DNA of 64,000 nucleotides from Flavobacterium piscisymbiosum (GTDB lineage: Bacteria; Bacteroidota; Bacteroidia; Flavobacteriales; Flavobacteriaceae). A model generated the notes under the pieces. The model ran no database searches, was not told the DNA's origin, and saw only the letters and a program-made list of their open reading frames with translations. Where the stretch lies: positions 4,092,001 to 4,156,000 of the forward strand of contig NZ_JAJJMM010000001.1 of NCBI RefSeq assembly GCF_020905295.1. The letters are read 5' to 3'. The translations under genes and the position numbers were made by a program. This document shows, piece by piece, positions 17,748 through 26,047 of the stretch (position 1 is the stretch's first letter; each line of letters begins with the position of its first letter).

Positions 17748-19175
17748 GTGAAAATAAAACAGGAAGACGTACAAGATAATCAGCTTAAACGTGGGCTGAC
17801 TAACCGCCACATTCAGTTAATTGCTTTAGGCGGATCAATAGGAACAGGTCTTTTCCTTGGCATTGGTCCAGCGGCTGTATTAGCAGGGCCATCTGTTATT
17901 TTAGGATATGCTATTGCCGGAATTATCGCTTTTTTTATCATGAGACAACTTGGCGAAATGGTTGTCGAAGAACCTGTATCAGGAAGCTTTAGTCATTTTG
18001 CTTATAAATATTGCGGTTCTTTTGCCGGTTTTGCATCAGGTTGGAATTATTGGATTTTATATATTTTAGTCAGTATGGCTGAACTTACAGCTATTGGTGT
18101 TTATGTGCAGTTTTGGTGGCCTGAAGTTCCGCTGTGGGCATCCAGTTTATTTTTCTTTCTGGTTATTAATGCTTTGAATTTTGCCTCTGTAAAAGTTTAC
18201 GGAGAAACAGAATTTTGGTTTTCAATCATAAAAGTTGTCGCAATTATTGCCATGATTCTCTTTGGTACTTACTTGCTAATAAGTGGAACAGGAGGAGAAC
18301 ACGCTACAATTCATAATTTATACAATGATGGAGGTTTCTTTCCAAAAGGGTTCTTTGAAAAAACTGCAACCGGTGATTTTCAGGGTTTACTATCAGCAAT
18401 GGCGCTAATTATGTTTTCCTTTGGCGGTTTAGAACTCATTGGAATTACCGCTGCTGAGGCAGAAAACCCGGAGAAAAACATTCCAAAAGCAACCAATCAG
18501 GTTATTTACAGAATCCTTATTTTTTATGTTGGTGCATTGGTCATTTTATTTGCTTTATCACCATGGAGACAAATTACGACAGATAGTAGTCCGTTTGTAA
18601 TGGTTTTTCAAAATTTAAACGGAATGGAATTTGAGTTGTTTGGCCGCAAAATATTTTTTACAAGCCTTATTGCCAATGTGCTTAATTTAATTGTATTAAC
18701 CGCAGCTTTATCCGTATATAATAGTAGTGTTTATAGTAATTCACGTATGTTATATGGTTTAGCAGATCAGGGCAATGCGCCTAAATTTTTAATGAAGCTG
18801 AACAAACAATCGGTACCTATTAATGCCATTTTAATTTCTTCATGTTTTGCCGCTATTTGTATTTTAATAAATAAAATAATGCCAAAAGAGGCTTTTAGTA
18901 TTTTAATGTCTTTAGTGGTTTCTTGTTTGGTGATTAACTGGGTTATGATTTCGTATACGCATCTGCAATTTAGACGTTCGAAAGACAGGGAAAACATAAA
19001 AACGAAGTTTGCTTCATTATTTTATCCCGTAAGTAATTATATCTGTTTTGTATTTTTATTGGGTATTTTATCCGTAATGTGGATCACTAATATGAAGTTA
19101 TCCGTAGAATTAATTCCTATTTGGCTGGGTATTCTTTTTGCGTGTTATAAAGTTTTAAAAACAAAAAAGGAGTAG
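17748..19175 (+). CDS. APC-family amino acid permease, LysP-like
   Basis: A 475-residue amino acid transporter with twelve membrane helices. The first helix carries GGSIGTGLFLGIG, the AAT-family substrate-binding loop, and helix 3 follows EPVSGSFSHFAYKYCG. The start is a GTG at 17748, supported by homology of the region RGLTNRHIQLIALGG. Close families take up lysine, aromatic amino acids, proline or asparagine. Next to a candidate lysine hydroxylase and a DesA-like decarboxylase, lysine import for siderophore synthesis is the sensible guess. A terminator separates it from the oxygenase gene, so it probably has its own promoter in the preceding 230 nt. Confidence 0.84.
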   Translation: MKIKQEDVQDNQLKRGLTNRHIQLIALGGSIGTGLFLGIGPAAVLAGPSVILGYAIAGIIAFFIMRQLGEMVVEEPVSGSFSHFAYKYCGSFAGFASGWNYWILYILVSMAELTAIGVYVQFWWPEVPLWASSLFFFLVINALNFASVKVYGETEFWFSIIKVVAIIAMILFGTYLLISGTGGEHATIHNLYNDGGFFPKGFFEKTATGDFQGLLSAMALIMFSFGGLELIGITAAEAENPEKNIPKATNQVIYRILIFYVGALVILFALSPWRQITTDSSPFVMVFQNLNGMEFELFGRKIFFTSLIANVLNLIVLTAALSVYNSSVYSNSRMLYGLADQGNAPKFLMKLNKQSVPINAILISSCFAAICILINKIMPKEAFSILMSLVVSCLVINWVMISYTHLQFRRSKDRENIKTKFASLFYPVSNYICFVFLLGILSVMWITNMKLSVELIPIWLGILFACYKVLKTKKE

Positions 19176-19199
19176 GGCTTATTATATGATTCATTACAA

Positions 19200-19242
19200 G
19201 GCATTGAAAGTTAATATATCGTTGACTTTCAATGCCTTTTTT
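19200..19242 (+). terminator. Strong Rho-independent terminator after the permease
   Basis: The 12-bp perfect stem GGCATTGAAAGT/ACTTTCAATGCC with a 13-nt loop is followed by TTTTTT. It lies 25 nt after the permease stop. Confidence 0.87.
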
Positions 19243-19286
19243 AATGCTATGTTTTCGTTTTTAATATCAAAATTAAGACACAAAAG

Positions 19287-19320
19287 AAATCCCATTTCTA
19301 TTGAAATGGGATTTTATTTT
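19287..19320. terminator. Hairpin between convergent genes
   Basis: AAATCCCATTTC pairs perfectly with GAAATGGGATTT around a 4-nt loop and is followed by a T-rich tract. It is the same hairpin type found at 61863-61898 and, with one change, at 32691-32727. It may terminate read-through from either side. Confidence 0.55.
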
Positions 19321-19386
19321 CGTTTGTTAATGTGCTTAATTACAACTATTTATTAGAGATATTGACTAAAATATTTTATACACACT

Positions 19387-20028
19387 TTATATTTTTAAAA
19401 TATCACTAATTACCTTAATAAAACCATATTCTTCAAAATGACTCCAAAGGATAGGTACTGTCAAATTGTATTCTTTTCCTTTTGCCCATATAAGTTTGTA
19501 TCCGCTATCTTCCATGTAAATACAACCATAATCTGCTTCTGTAGCACTACATAACTCTTTAAAATATTTGTCAATTGATGTTGAATTAGCAAAAAGACGA
19601 CTCATACTACTAGTAACTGCCCAGAATTGAAGCTCTATGCAATTCTCCATTTTTGAAGAATAGTCATTAATGTAAATTTCAACATTGCCTATCCACCATT
19701 TGTTATCAGTAGTCTTATAATAATCGATAAAGTCAGATTCATCAACAGAATTTGGCTGATAAGATTGAGTTAGATCATATAAATGATACTCAATTATTTT
19801 ATTGTCTTCATCAACTAAAATACATGTATCTATTTTTTGATTTATTCCAAAATTTTCAAGTAAGGTTTTGGATGTTTGTCCATTGGCATAATTATGAATT
19901 CTGTATAGTTCTTCATTAATGATTTCAAATGAGACTCTTTTTTTATCTGAACGCTCATAAATGAGTTTTAGAGCCCTCTTAAGGTTTTCTTTTTTAATGT
20001 ATATTCTGTAATCGTAATCTAGTCCCAT
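19387..20028 (-). CDS. Hypothetical protein, 213 residues
   Basis: Not recognised. The protein has no signal peptide or membrane segment. It is rich in Tyr, Asn, Asp and Lys, with a mixed alpha/beta pattern and two Trp-containing strands (KWWIGNVEIYINDYS and CIELQFWAVTSSMSRLF). The N-terminus MGLDYDYRIYIKK and the C-terminal ILWSHFEEYGFIKVISDI suggest a small single-domain cytosolic protein of the kind often found as orphan or immunity-like genes in Bacteroidota. No toxin or partner gene is adjacent, so this remains a shape resemblance only. It stands alone, with a convergent terminator on one side and a 259-nt spacer on the other. Confidence 0.6.
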   Translation of the reverse strand: MGLDYDYRIYIKKENLKRALKLIYERSDKKRVSFEIINEELYRIHNYANGQTSKTLLENFGINQKIDTCILVDEDNKIIEYHLYDLTQSYQPNSVDESDFIDYYKTTDNKWWIGNVEIYINDYSSKMENCIELQFWAVTSSMSRLFANSTSIDKYFKELCSATEADYGCIYMEDSGYKLIWAKGKEYNLTVPILWSHFEEYGFIKVISDILKI

Positions 20029-20287
20029 TTTTGCAATTCGTTTGAGTCAAATATATTGCTTTTAACTTTAAAAAGATTAAAAAGGAATTTTTGTCAGAGA
20101 TATTTTTCCCACTTAAATTCGTTTGTGTTTATTGTTTTCGAACAAGAGAATCTATTATGATTAATATAATATATATCATTCTAAACTCTTAAAATGCGGT
20201 TAAGGCTCTTATACAAATGTTTGAATTGGAGTACAATCCGTTGAAACAAAAAACAATAAAAGATTATGGATTAAGGCAGTATTTTAG

Positions 20288-21418
20288 TCATTTTTTTTCA
20301 ATTAATGCCATTTTTTCGAATATTTCATTTAATGCATCTTCCATAATTCTGGCTGTATCCGTACCACTTTGATTAGTAATAATAAATGCACCCAGATCGT
20401 ATTTTGGAACTACATAGATATAGCATTGAGAACGTGGCACTCCACCGTGGTGAAGATAAAAGGTTCCCAGTTTTTTATCATCGGTTGCGATATTCCAGAA
20501 ATAACCAATACTAAACGTATCATCAAATTTTGCAATTGTTTTATGTGATTCAGCAACGATTTTATTATTTTTCAACTGAAACTTAATATATTTAACCATA
20601 TCAGGTATCGTCGATTTCATATTACCTGATGCTCCCCATGGTAATTGCGGCATTGGCGACGTGATTACACTATTATCGCTGTGATAACCCACCGCAAGCT
20701 TTTTGGCTTCCTGATTAGAAAGGTTGATTTTAGTGTTCTGCATTGCAATGTTTTCACCCAGGTAATCTGTTAGTAGTTTTTCATACTTTGTTTTATAAAC
20801 TTTTTCTAAAATAAAAGCTATAAGTTGGCTGCCTGCACTTGAATAAGAATATTTATATCCCGGAACAGTATCAATTTTGACTTTATGAAGATCTCTTAAA
20901 AAATCTTTTTGTCCGTAATTTTTATAAAGTGCATTGATTTTTGCAGGAGTATCGTGGCTTGTGAAGTTCTGCAGAATTGTATTTGCTTCAAGTGGCAGCA
21001 TATTTGGTAATCCGCTTGTATGAGAAAGCAAATGTTTTACAAGAATAGGCTGATTCCCGTACTTTAGATTTGGATAATTTTCTGGTAAATACTTCTGAAC
21101 TTCATCTTCGATATTCAATTTCTTTTCGCTGACTGCTTTTGCGGCAAGTGTTCCTGCAAATGTTTTGCTTAAAGAACCTATTTCATAAATTGTTTCATTA
21201 TCAGGGCAATTATTTTTTCCTTGCTCTAATTCTCCGTAATGACCAATGAATTCTTTTCCCTGATAAACTATTGCTATCGAAGCAGAATGAATTAAAGGTT
21301 TTTTAATCATTCTATTTGCCGCACTATCGATTATAATTTTAATGTTTTCTGTTTGTGAACTCTGAGCCAGACAAAAGATAGAGGATAGCAAAAGAATTAA
21401 AAGGAATCTATTTTTCAT
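20288..21418 (-). CDS. Secreted serine hydrolase of the class C beta-lactamase family
   Basis: A 376-residue periplasmic protein with a signal peptide ending at FCLAQS. The catalytic SxxK motif is Ser82-Leu-Ser-Lys85 in EIGSLSKTFAG. YSYSSAGSQ, near residue 190, supplies the YxN-like tyrosine, with Ser where Asn is usual, and HHGGVPRS supplies the third (H/K)xG motif. Such proteins include D-Ala-D-Ala carboxypeptidases, esterases and true AmpC enzymes. With YxS in the second motif, an esterase or peptidase is more likely than an efficient beta-lactamase. The upstream small lipoprotein gene (77 nt away) could share a transcript. Confidence 0.87.
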   Translation of the reverse strand: MKNRFLLILLLSSIFCLAQSSQTENIKIIIDSAANRMIKKPLIHSASIAIVYQGKEFIGHYGELEQGKNNCPDNETIYEIGSLSKTFAGTLAAKAVSEKKLNIEDEVQKYLPENYPNLKYGNQPILVKHLLSHTSGLPNMLPLEANTILQNFTSHDTPAKINALYKNYGQKDFLRDLHKVKIDTVPGYKYSYSSAGSQLIAFILEKVYKTKYEKLLTDYLGENIAMQNTKINLSNQEAKKLAVGYHSDNSVITSPMPQLPWGASGNMKSTIPDMVKYIKFQLKNNKIVAESHKTIAKFDDTFSIGYFWNIATDDKKLGTFYLHHGGVPRSQCYIYVVPKYDLGAFIITNQSGTDTARIMEDALNEIFEKMALIEKK

Positions 21419-21494
21419 AGTTTTAAGCGGTTATACTTTTTATATGGAATTGATTAGATTATTGAATGCCTTTTTTAATGGAGATAAGGATAGC

Positions 21495-21896
21495 TTAATT
21501 CGCTTTTTCATATTGCATCATTTCTGCATTATTTTCAGAGATGATAACCAATTTGGCTTTAGTAAGCTCCTTGATTTTTACTTTTCTGTTCTCCTTAGGA
21601 AATGTTATCGATAACGTATTGTCGCTTCTTGAAAAAGTACCTTCTACGGTACTTATGTCACAGGATGTGTTGCTGGTTTCGTCAGTCTGTACCACAATAA
21701 TAGAGTTTTGCTCAAAAGCCAAGCTTTCGTTCAGACGGCATTCACTTAAAGGCTGTCTCATACCGGAAACATACAATGCCTTTAGCTGCCAGACACCTTG
21801 AATATCTCCTGATGTGTCATCTGGGATAATTTCACTACTGTTTGAGCAAGAGGTTAAGATGAGTAAAAATAGTGAGAGCAAGTATCCTTTTTTCAT
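21495..21896 (-). CDS. Small lipocalin-like lipoprotein
   Basis: A 133-residue protein with lipobox LILTSC (lipidated Cys17). The mature domain starts GDIQGVWQLKALYVSG and continues as a row of short beta strands (SLAFEQNSIIVVQ, VEGTFSRSDNTLSITF, LVIISENNAEMMQYEK). This is the usual layout of the lipocalin-like domains common in Bacteroidota, in which G-x-W opens the barrel. Two Cys residues in the mature part may pair. No specific ligand can be named. It is divergent from an SDR gene, with 97 nt between the starts. Confidence 0.66.
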   Translation of the reverse strand: MKKGYLLSLFLLILTSCSNSSEIIPDDTSGDIQGVWQLKALYVSGMRQPLSECRLNESLAFEQNSIIVVQTDETSNTSCDISTVEGTFSRSDNTLSITFPKENRKVKIKELTKAKLVIISENNAEMMQYEKAN

Positions 21897-21993
21897 CGTA
21901 TTGGGTTTTCTTTTTTTTATAGTCTATTTGAAATTGAATGTGCAAATCAAATATAGAATTAATCTTTATATTTGGATTATTAAATTAATAAAA

Positions 21994-22782
21994 ATGAGCG
22001 AAAAAATTAAACCGTATGCCTTAATAACTGGAGCCAGCAAAGGCATTGGAAAATCAATTGCTTATGAATTGGCTAAACAGGGTTATGCACTATTGCTTGT
22101 TGCAAGAAGTGAGAAGGAATTAAAAGCACTATCTGACGATCTTCAACTTAAATTCGGTATAAATGCTTTTATTTTGCCAATTGATCTTTTGATAAATGGT
22201 GCATCACTAAAAGTAACCGATTGGATAAAAACGAATCACTATCCGGTTGGCATTTTAGTCAACAATGCAGGTTATGGTGTGTGGGGCGATTTTAGTCAGT
22301 CTTCTCTAACCGATCAGCTTGGCATGATGCAGCTAAATATGAATGTAGTTGTAGAATTTTCACATTTATTAATACCCATACTTTTACAAGAAAAGCAATC
22401 CTATATTCTAAATATATCCAGTACTGCTGCCTACCAGGCTGTACCTACGCTGGCTGTTTATTCGGCTACAAAGGCTTTTGTTTTATCGTTTACACGTGCC
22501 TTGCGTTTCGAACTTGCCCAAACTTCAATTTCAGTAACTTGTTTTAGTCCGGGTCCTGTAGATACTGGTTTTGCCGAAAGAGCTGGTTTAAGCGCTTTTA
22601 GCAAAATGGCCGAAAAGTTTAATATGCAGCCTGATGAAGTTGCAAAAATGGCTGTAAAAGCCATGTTCAGCAAAAAATCAGAGGTTATTCCGGGTTTTAC
22701 CAATATTATTTCGGTTTATGCCAACCGTATACTACCAAAGGCATTTATCGAAAAAACCGCAGCCGGAATTTATAAAATTTAA
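21994..22782 (+). CDS. Short-chain dehydrogenase/reductase
   Basis: A classical SDR of 262 residues. The cofactor motif TGASKGIGK is at residues 13-21, NNAG follows near 90, and the catalytic Ser and Tyr-x-x-x-Lys are in ISSTAAYQAVPTLAVYSATK. The start at 21994 (MSEKIKPYAL) gives the normal SDR N-terminus; the open frame extends upstream to 21814 but that part overlaps the divergent lipoprotein gene and is not SDR-like. Substrate unknown. The C-terminus (RILPKAFIEKTAAGIYK) resembles the acyl/ketoacyl-reducing DltE/YqjQ-like subgroup, a weak hint. Confidence 0.88.
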   Translation: MSEKIKPYALITGASKGIGKSIAYELAKQGYALLLVARSEKELKALSDDLQLKFGINAFILPIDLLINGASLKVTDWIKTNHYPVGILVNNAGYGVWGDFSQSSLTDQLGMMQLNMNVVVEFSHLLIPILLQEKQSYILNISSTAAYQAVPTLAVYSATKAFVLSFTRALRFELAQTSISVTCFSPGPVDTGFAERAGLSAFSKMAEKFNMQPDEVAKMAVKAMFSKKSEVIPGFTNIISVYANRILPKAFIEKTAAGIYKI

Positions 22783-22866
22783 TTTTTTCAAAAAAATAAA
22801 AAAATATTCTTTATAAAATAAAAAATTATATTAAGTTTGTATTAAATTCTACTAATTCTATAGAGT

Positions 22867-23001
22867 ATGTCAAATAATAGAAAAAATATGTTCAATTTAT
22901 CTGAAAACCGAATGCACGCCAACATGCTAATGTTTTGTTGTTGCTGTTGTTGTTATTCTGTTTTAGATAAAATTACAAACTATATTATTTCATTTATTTA
23001 A
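22867..23001 (+). CDS. Short ORF with six consecutive Cys codons, possible leader peptide
   Basis: A 44-codon ORF. Codons 24-29 (22936-22953) are TGT TGT TGC TGT TGT TGT, giving MLMFCCCCCCYSVLDK around them, and the stop at 22999 is 11 nt before the start of the PhyH gene. It is preceded by a 22783-22866 AT-rich region suited to a promoter. Runs of Cys codons in a short ORF tightly coupled to a downstream gene are the hallmark of cysteine-responsive attenuators known from mycobacteria. No such system is known to me for this gene neighbourhood in Bacteroidota. Alternatives are a small Cys-rich metal-binding peptide or chance. No strong hairpin is visible, so control would be translational. Confidence 0.45.
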   Translation: MSNNRKNMFNLSENRMHANMLMFCCCCCCYSVLDKITNYIISFI

Positions 23002-23012
23002 TCTATATTATC

Positions 23013-23819
23013 ATGGTATCTTCTTATAAAACCTTTACCCTTACTGACCAATTAACTAATGAGCAAATTGCGTTTTTTAACGAACATGGATTCATCCATT
23101 TCAAAAAATTTATAAATCCGGAAACGGTTTCATCCATCATTGATGCTTCCAAACAAGTGGAGCAAAAATGGATTGACAACGATCTTCAAAAAGTAAACGG
23201 CGTTCCAATTAAATACGGAAAAGATTTAGACGGCTCTCCAATTGTACAACGTTTTGCTTTTATCAATCAACATCATCAAACATTAAGCGGTCTTTTACTT
23301 GATCCAAGATTCAATAGTTTATTACCATTGGCAGGCGAGGGTTCGAGATTAGGTACTGAAGAAAAAGACGGAATGGTTTTTAATCATTATATCAACGGAC
23401 CTGAAAGTAAGTTTACTAAAATGGGCTGGCATACAGATGGTTTGAGAGATATTTTTTATGGTGCAAAATTAAACCCGATGCTCAATGTGGGGATTCATTT
23501 AAGCACTTTAAAACCTGAAAACGGAGGCCTTAAAATCATTCCGGGTACTCACAAGCAAAGTGTTTATCAAATGCTTTTTCGTAAAAAATACTTTTTAGAT
23601 AATAAACCTGATCCACAGGAAGTTTCTATCACTCCGGAAGCTGGAGATTTAACCATTCACGATGGCCGTTTGTGGCACAGAGTGGCAGAATCAACTATCC
23701 GTGGCGAAGAGAGTAGAAGGAGGGTTATTTATATTCCGATTATTGCAGGAAAATATGCTCCTAAAAATGAGAACAGTCCAACGGTTTTCTATCAACGTTT
23801 TGCGGGTATTGTTAAGTAA
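23013..23819 (+). CDS. Phytanoyl-CoA dioxygenase (PhyH) family oxygenase
   Basis: A 268-residue Fe(II)/2-oxoglutarate oxygenase. The metal ligands are His140-x-Asp142 (MGWHTDGLRD) and His222 (RLWHRVAEST), followed by an Arg-rich strand for 2-oxoglutarate. The N-terminal helix ends in FNEHGFIHFKKFINPETV, the standard PhyH opening. Members hydroxylate lipids, amino acids or phosphonates. The next genes encode a CDP-alcohol phosphotransferase, a GtrA protein and a DUF4833 protein, which suggests a lipid or lipid-linked substrate. The six-Cys ORF directly upstream raises the possibility of sulfur-dependent control; a link to sulfonolipids is only a guess. Confidence 0.88.
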   Translation: MVSSYKTFTLTDQLTNEQIAFFNEHGFIHFKKFINPETVSSIIDASKQVEQKWIDNDLQKVNGVPIKYGKDLDGSPIVQRFAFINQHHQTLSGLLLDPRFNSLLPLAGEGSRLGTEEKDGMVFNHYINGPESKFTKMGWHTDGLRDIFYGAKLNPMLNVGIHLSTLKPENGGLKIIPGTHKQSVYQMLFRKKYFLDNKPDPQEVSITPEAGDLTIHDGRLWHRVAESTIRGEESRRRVIYIPIIAGKYAPKNENSPTVFYQRFAGIVK

Positions 23820-23972
23820 TATGCTGATTATTATCGCATTTAGTTATCTGGTTAGATCAGGTAAGCTAAAAAGAACCACTGATTTTTTTAAAAATACGCA
23901 AAGAAAAATAAAATTTAAAATTATAAAAGTAGAACTGGCTATAGTGTCAGGCTTACAAATATTGCGCTATTA

Positions 23973-24659
23973 ATGGAGAACGAAACACAGGTTGAAAATC
24001 ATAATGTAATTGTACAACGAACATTTTCAGACCGTAAGAGAACTAATATTTTAAAAAGGGCAGAACAGTCAACGATTGTATTTTTGCTTCCAAAAGTGCC
24101 TAAATTAATTTCACCAAACGTACTCACCCTAATTGGTACGCTTGGTTCTGGATTGGTTTTCCTGGCTTTTGTTTTAGGTACTTATTTCGCCAATTGGTAT
24201 TTACTTTTGGGTATTATTGGTTTGGTTATAAATTGGTTAGGAGATTCATTAGACGGAAGATTGGCTTATTTCAGAAATATTCCACGCCGTTGGTATGGTT
24301 TTGCACTCGATATTATTGCCGATTGGATTGGTATTGTACTTATTGGCTTTGGCTACTACATTTATGCTGAAAATGGCACACAAATAATAGCCTTTGCTTT
24401 TGTCGCATTGTATGGCTGGTCGATCATCATCAGCCAGTTGCGCTACAAAATAACCAATGAATACAGTATAGATTCCGGATTTGTTGGTCCAACAGAACTA
24501 AGGTTTATTATTGCTTTAATTTTAATTCTGGAAGTTTTATTTCAGGGATCAATAACCTATTTGGCTGGTTTCATCACTATTCTCTTATTTATAATCAATG
24601 TTATTGATAGCTTAAAACTTTTAAAGCTGGGCGATTTAAGAGATAAAAACCAAGACTGA
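23973..24659 (+). CDS. CDP-alcohol phosphatidyltransferase family membrane protein
   Basis: A 228-residue protein with about six membrane helices. The active-site signature reads GDSLDGRLAYFR...GFALDIIAD. It keeps the Asp-x2-Asp-Gly-x2-Ala and Gly-x3-Asp-x3-Asp elements of the CDP-alcohol phosphotransferase family, but the usual Ala-Arg is Ala-Tyr-Phe-Arg. That is a variant arrangement and may mark a distinct subfamily or substrate. Such enzymes exchange CMP for an alcohol, making phosphatidylserine, phosphatidylglycerol, inositol phosphate lipids or ether lipids. A soluble N-terminal tail (1-45) precedes the first helix. The gene begins 153 nt after the PhyH gene and ends 1 nt before the GtrA gene. 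Confidence 0.84.
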   Translation: MENETQVENHNVIVQRTFSDRKRTNILKRAEQSTIVFLLPKVPKLISPNVLTLIGTLGSGLVFLAFVLGTYFANWYLLLGIIGLVINWLGDSLDGRLAYFRNIPRRWYGFALDIIADWIGIVLIGFGYYIYAENGTQIIAFAFVALYGWSIIISQLRYKITNEYSIDSGFVGPTELRFIIALILILEVLFQGSITYLAGFITILLFIINVIDSLKLLKLGDLRDKNQD

Positions 24660-24660
24660 T

Positions 24661-25092
24661 ATGTTCAGCAAAAAATCCATTTCCACTTTTCTGCAAGCAC
24701 AAGTTGCGGCATTTTTAGGCGGCATTACCGATTATGGTTTAATGATTTTATTGACAGAAGTATTCAAATTGCATTTTACCTTTTCTATTCTAATCTCCGG
24801 AACCATTGGCGCAATTGTCAATTTCAGTATCAATAGATTTTGGGTTTTTAAGAATCAATCCGGTTATAGCAGCCGTATCAATAGTCAGCTTTTTAAATTT
24901 GCATTGGTGGTTTTGGGAAGTATTTCCTTGAAATCATTTGGTACACTTATTTTGCAAAAATCATTTCAAATCGATTACAGAATCGGAAGACTAATCACCG
25001 ATAGTTTTGTTTCTTATGGTTTTAATTATCCACTGATTAAAAATTGGGTTTTTAGGGCAAAAGAAAAGCAGAATGTAATTGAATCAAATTAG
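24661..25092 (+). CDS. GtrA family membrane protein
   Basis: A 143-residue protein with four membrane helices: FLQAQVAAFLGGITDYGLMILL, FSILISGTIGAIVNFSINRFWVF, the helix near residue 80, and a short C-terminal one. The conserved N-F-x-x-N-R-x-W-V-F stretch is the hallmark of GtrA proteins, which flip or accept polyprenyl-linked sugars in O-antigen, teichoic acid or glycolipid modification. It starts one base after the CDP-alcohol transferase stop, so the two are translated from one transcript and may act together in making or moving a lipid. Confidence 0.86.
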   Translation: MFSKKSISTFLQAQVAAFLGGITDYGLMILLTEVFKLHFTFSILISGTIGAIVNFSINRFWVFKNQSGYSSRINSQLFKFALVVLGSISLKSFGTLILQKSFQIDYRIGRLITDSFVSYGFNYPLIKNWVFRAKEKQNVIESN

Positions 25093-25152
25093 AAAATCAA
25101 TATTTATCAGCGTTTTCGCTTTAGCGAATCAGTAAAATCAGTGTCTAATTGT

Positions 25153-25204
25153 GACGCGGATAAAACAGATTTACTTCGTAAAAACGCGGATAAAAACGGA
25201 TTTG
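25153..25204. repeat. Dispersed intergenic repeat, copy 2 of 2 (opposite orientation)
   Basis: Contains GACGCGGATAAAACAGATTT and AACGCGGATAAAAACGGATT, matching the reverse complement of 4889-4942. The 25093-25438 spacer carries this copy, the element at 25307-25372, a hairpin GATCCC...GGGAT near 25255 and the short motif CACTGAGCGGAGTCGAAGTG near 25400; no gene is seen. Confidence 0.6.
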
Positions 25205-25306
25205 ATTTGCAATAATTTTATTTTCTAAAAGCTTGACTTAATGACATTGCCCGATCCCAAAACTTTGGTACGGGATAGATTTTATATATAAAAAAATAAA
25301 ACAAAA

Positions 25307-25372
25307 AGAAACTCAGTTTCGGACACATAACCGACTATGTTTTTTGTAAACAAGTGAAACGCCTTTTTCAAG
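25307..25372. repeat. Repeat shared with the siderophore operon gap
   Basis: AAAGAAACTCAGTTTC, CACATA and CAAGTGAAACGCCTTTTTCA occur in the same order and spacing as inside 6755-6818. The AGAAACTCAGTTTC part is itself palindromic. It is a non-coding dispersed element. Confidence 0.6.
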
Positions 25373-25459
25373 CGCGCCAAATCTATTTTTCGAGCCTGCA
25401 CTGAGCGGAGTCGAAGTGTGTTTAAATAATTACACCCAATGTTATATAAAAATTTCTTT

Positions 25460-26038
25460 ATGAATAAATTACCATTTAAATATTTTACAAAAACACTAAT
25501 CGTTATAACGATCTTAGTAAATATAATTTCCGGAAATCTATTGGCACAATCTAAAAATCCGTCGCCATTGACTTTTCCAACGCCTAAAAACATAGATAAT
25601 ATGCTATTTTACATTCAGCGCGACCCCAATACAAACACTGCTATTTATGCCATAAACTATCAGGAGAATGGAAAAATAGACAAAACCAATCCTATAAAAG
25701 CCTATTGGATTAGATATGCTGAAAAAGGAGAAAAAAAAGATTTTAGTTATATACAACGCAAATTTGCATACGGAATAGAAAGTAAATCCTTGAATAATGA
25801 GGAGTTTGAGCTTCAGTTTGTATCCTATAAAAAGTTACCCTTAACCTTGAAAAAGATAGATTCAGATCAAAAATATCACGTTTTTGTTAGTGTAAATCAG
25901 AAAAAAATCCAGGTAGAAAAAATATTTGTGCGCATTGAAGGAGGTTCTTTTTGGTTACCCAATGTAAAATATGCCGAAGTTACCGGAATTGATGTTTATT
26001 CGAATAAAATGATTACTGAGAGGATGTTGTTGAAATGA
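25460..26038 (+). CDS. DUF4833 domain protein, exported
   Basis: A protein of about 192 residues with a signal peptide (KTLIVITILVNIISGNLLAQ). The mature part matches the DUF4833 pattern: a FYIQRDPNTNTAIYAINYQ opening, NPIKAYWIRYAEKG, and a C-terminal FVRIEGGSFWLPNVKYAEV strand pair. The start at 25460 (MNKLPFKY) is preferred over 25439 because it gives a normal charged n-region. DUF4833 has no assigned function. In this neighbourhood it follows lipid-type genes on the same strand after a 346-nt repeat-rich spacer, so a role in envelope lipid metabolism is possible but unsupported by motif. Confidence 0.68.
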   Translation: MNKLPFKYFTKTLIVITILVNIISGNLLAQSKNPSPLTFPTPKNIDNMLFYIQRDPNTNTAIYAINYQENGKIDKTNPIKAYWIRYAEKGEKKDFSYIQRKFAYGIESKSLNNEEFELQFVSYKKLPLTLKKIDSDQKYHVFVSVNQKKIQVEKIFVRIEGGSFWLPNVKYAEVTGIDVYSNKMITERMLLK

Positions 26039-26047
26039 GAATAGTAT

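Noticed and set aside
21814..21993. 60-codon N-terminal extension of the SDR gene
   Set aside because: It overlaps the divergent lipoprotein gene and would place a non-SDR segment before the normal Rossmann start.
23662..23973. 103-codon frame overlapping the end of the PhyH gene
   Set aside because: Most of it is a frame shadow of the PhyH gene, and the tail in the intergenic region is not protein-like.
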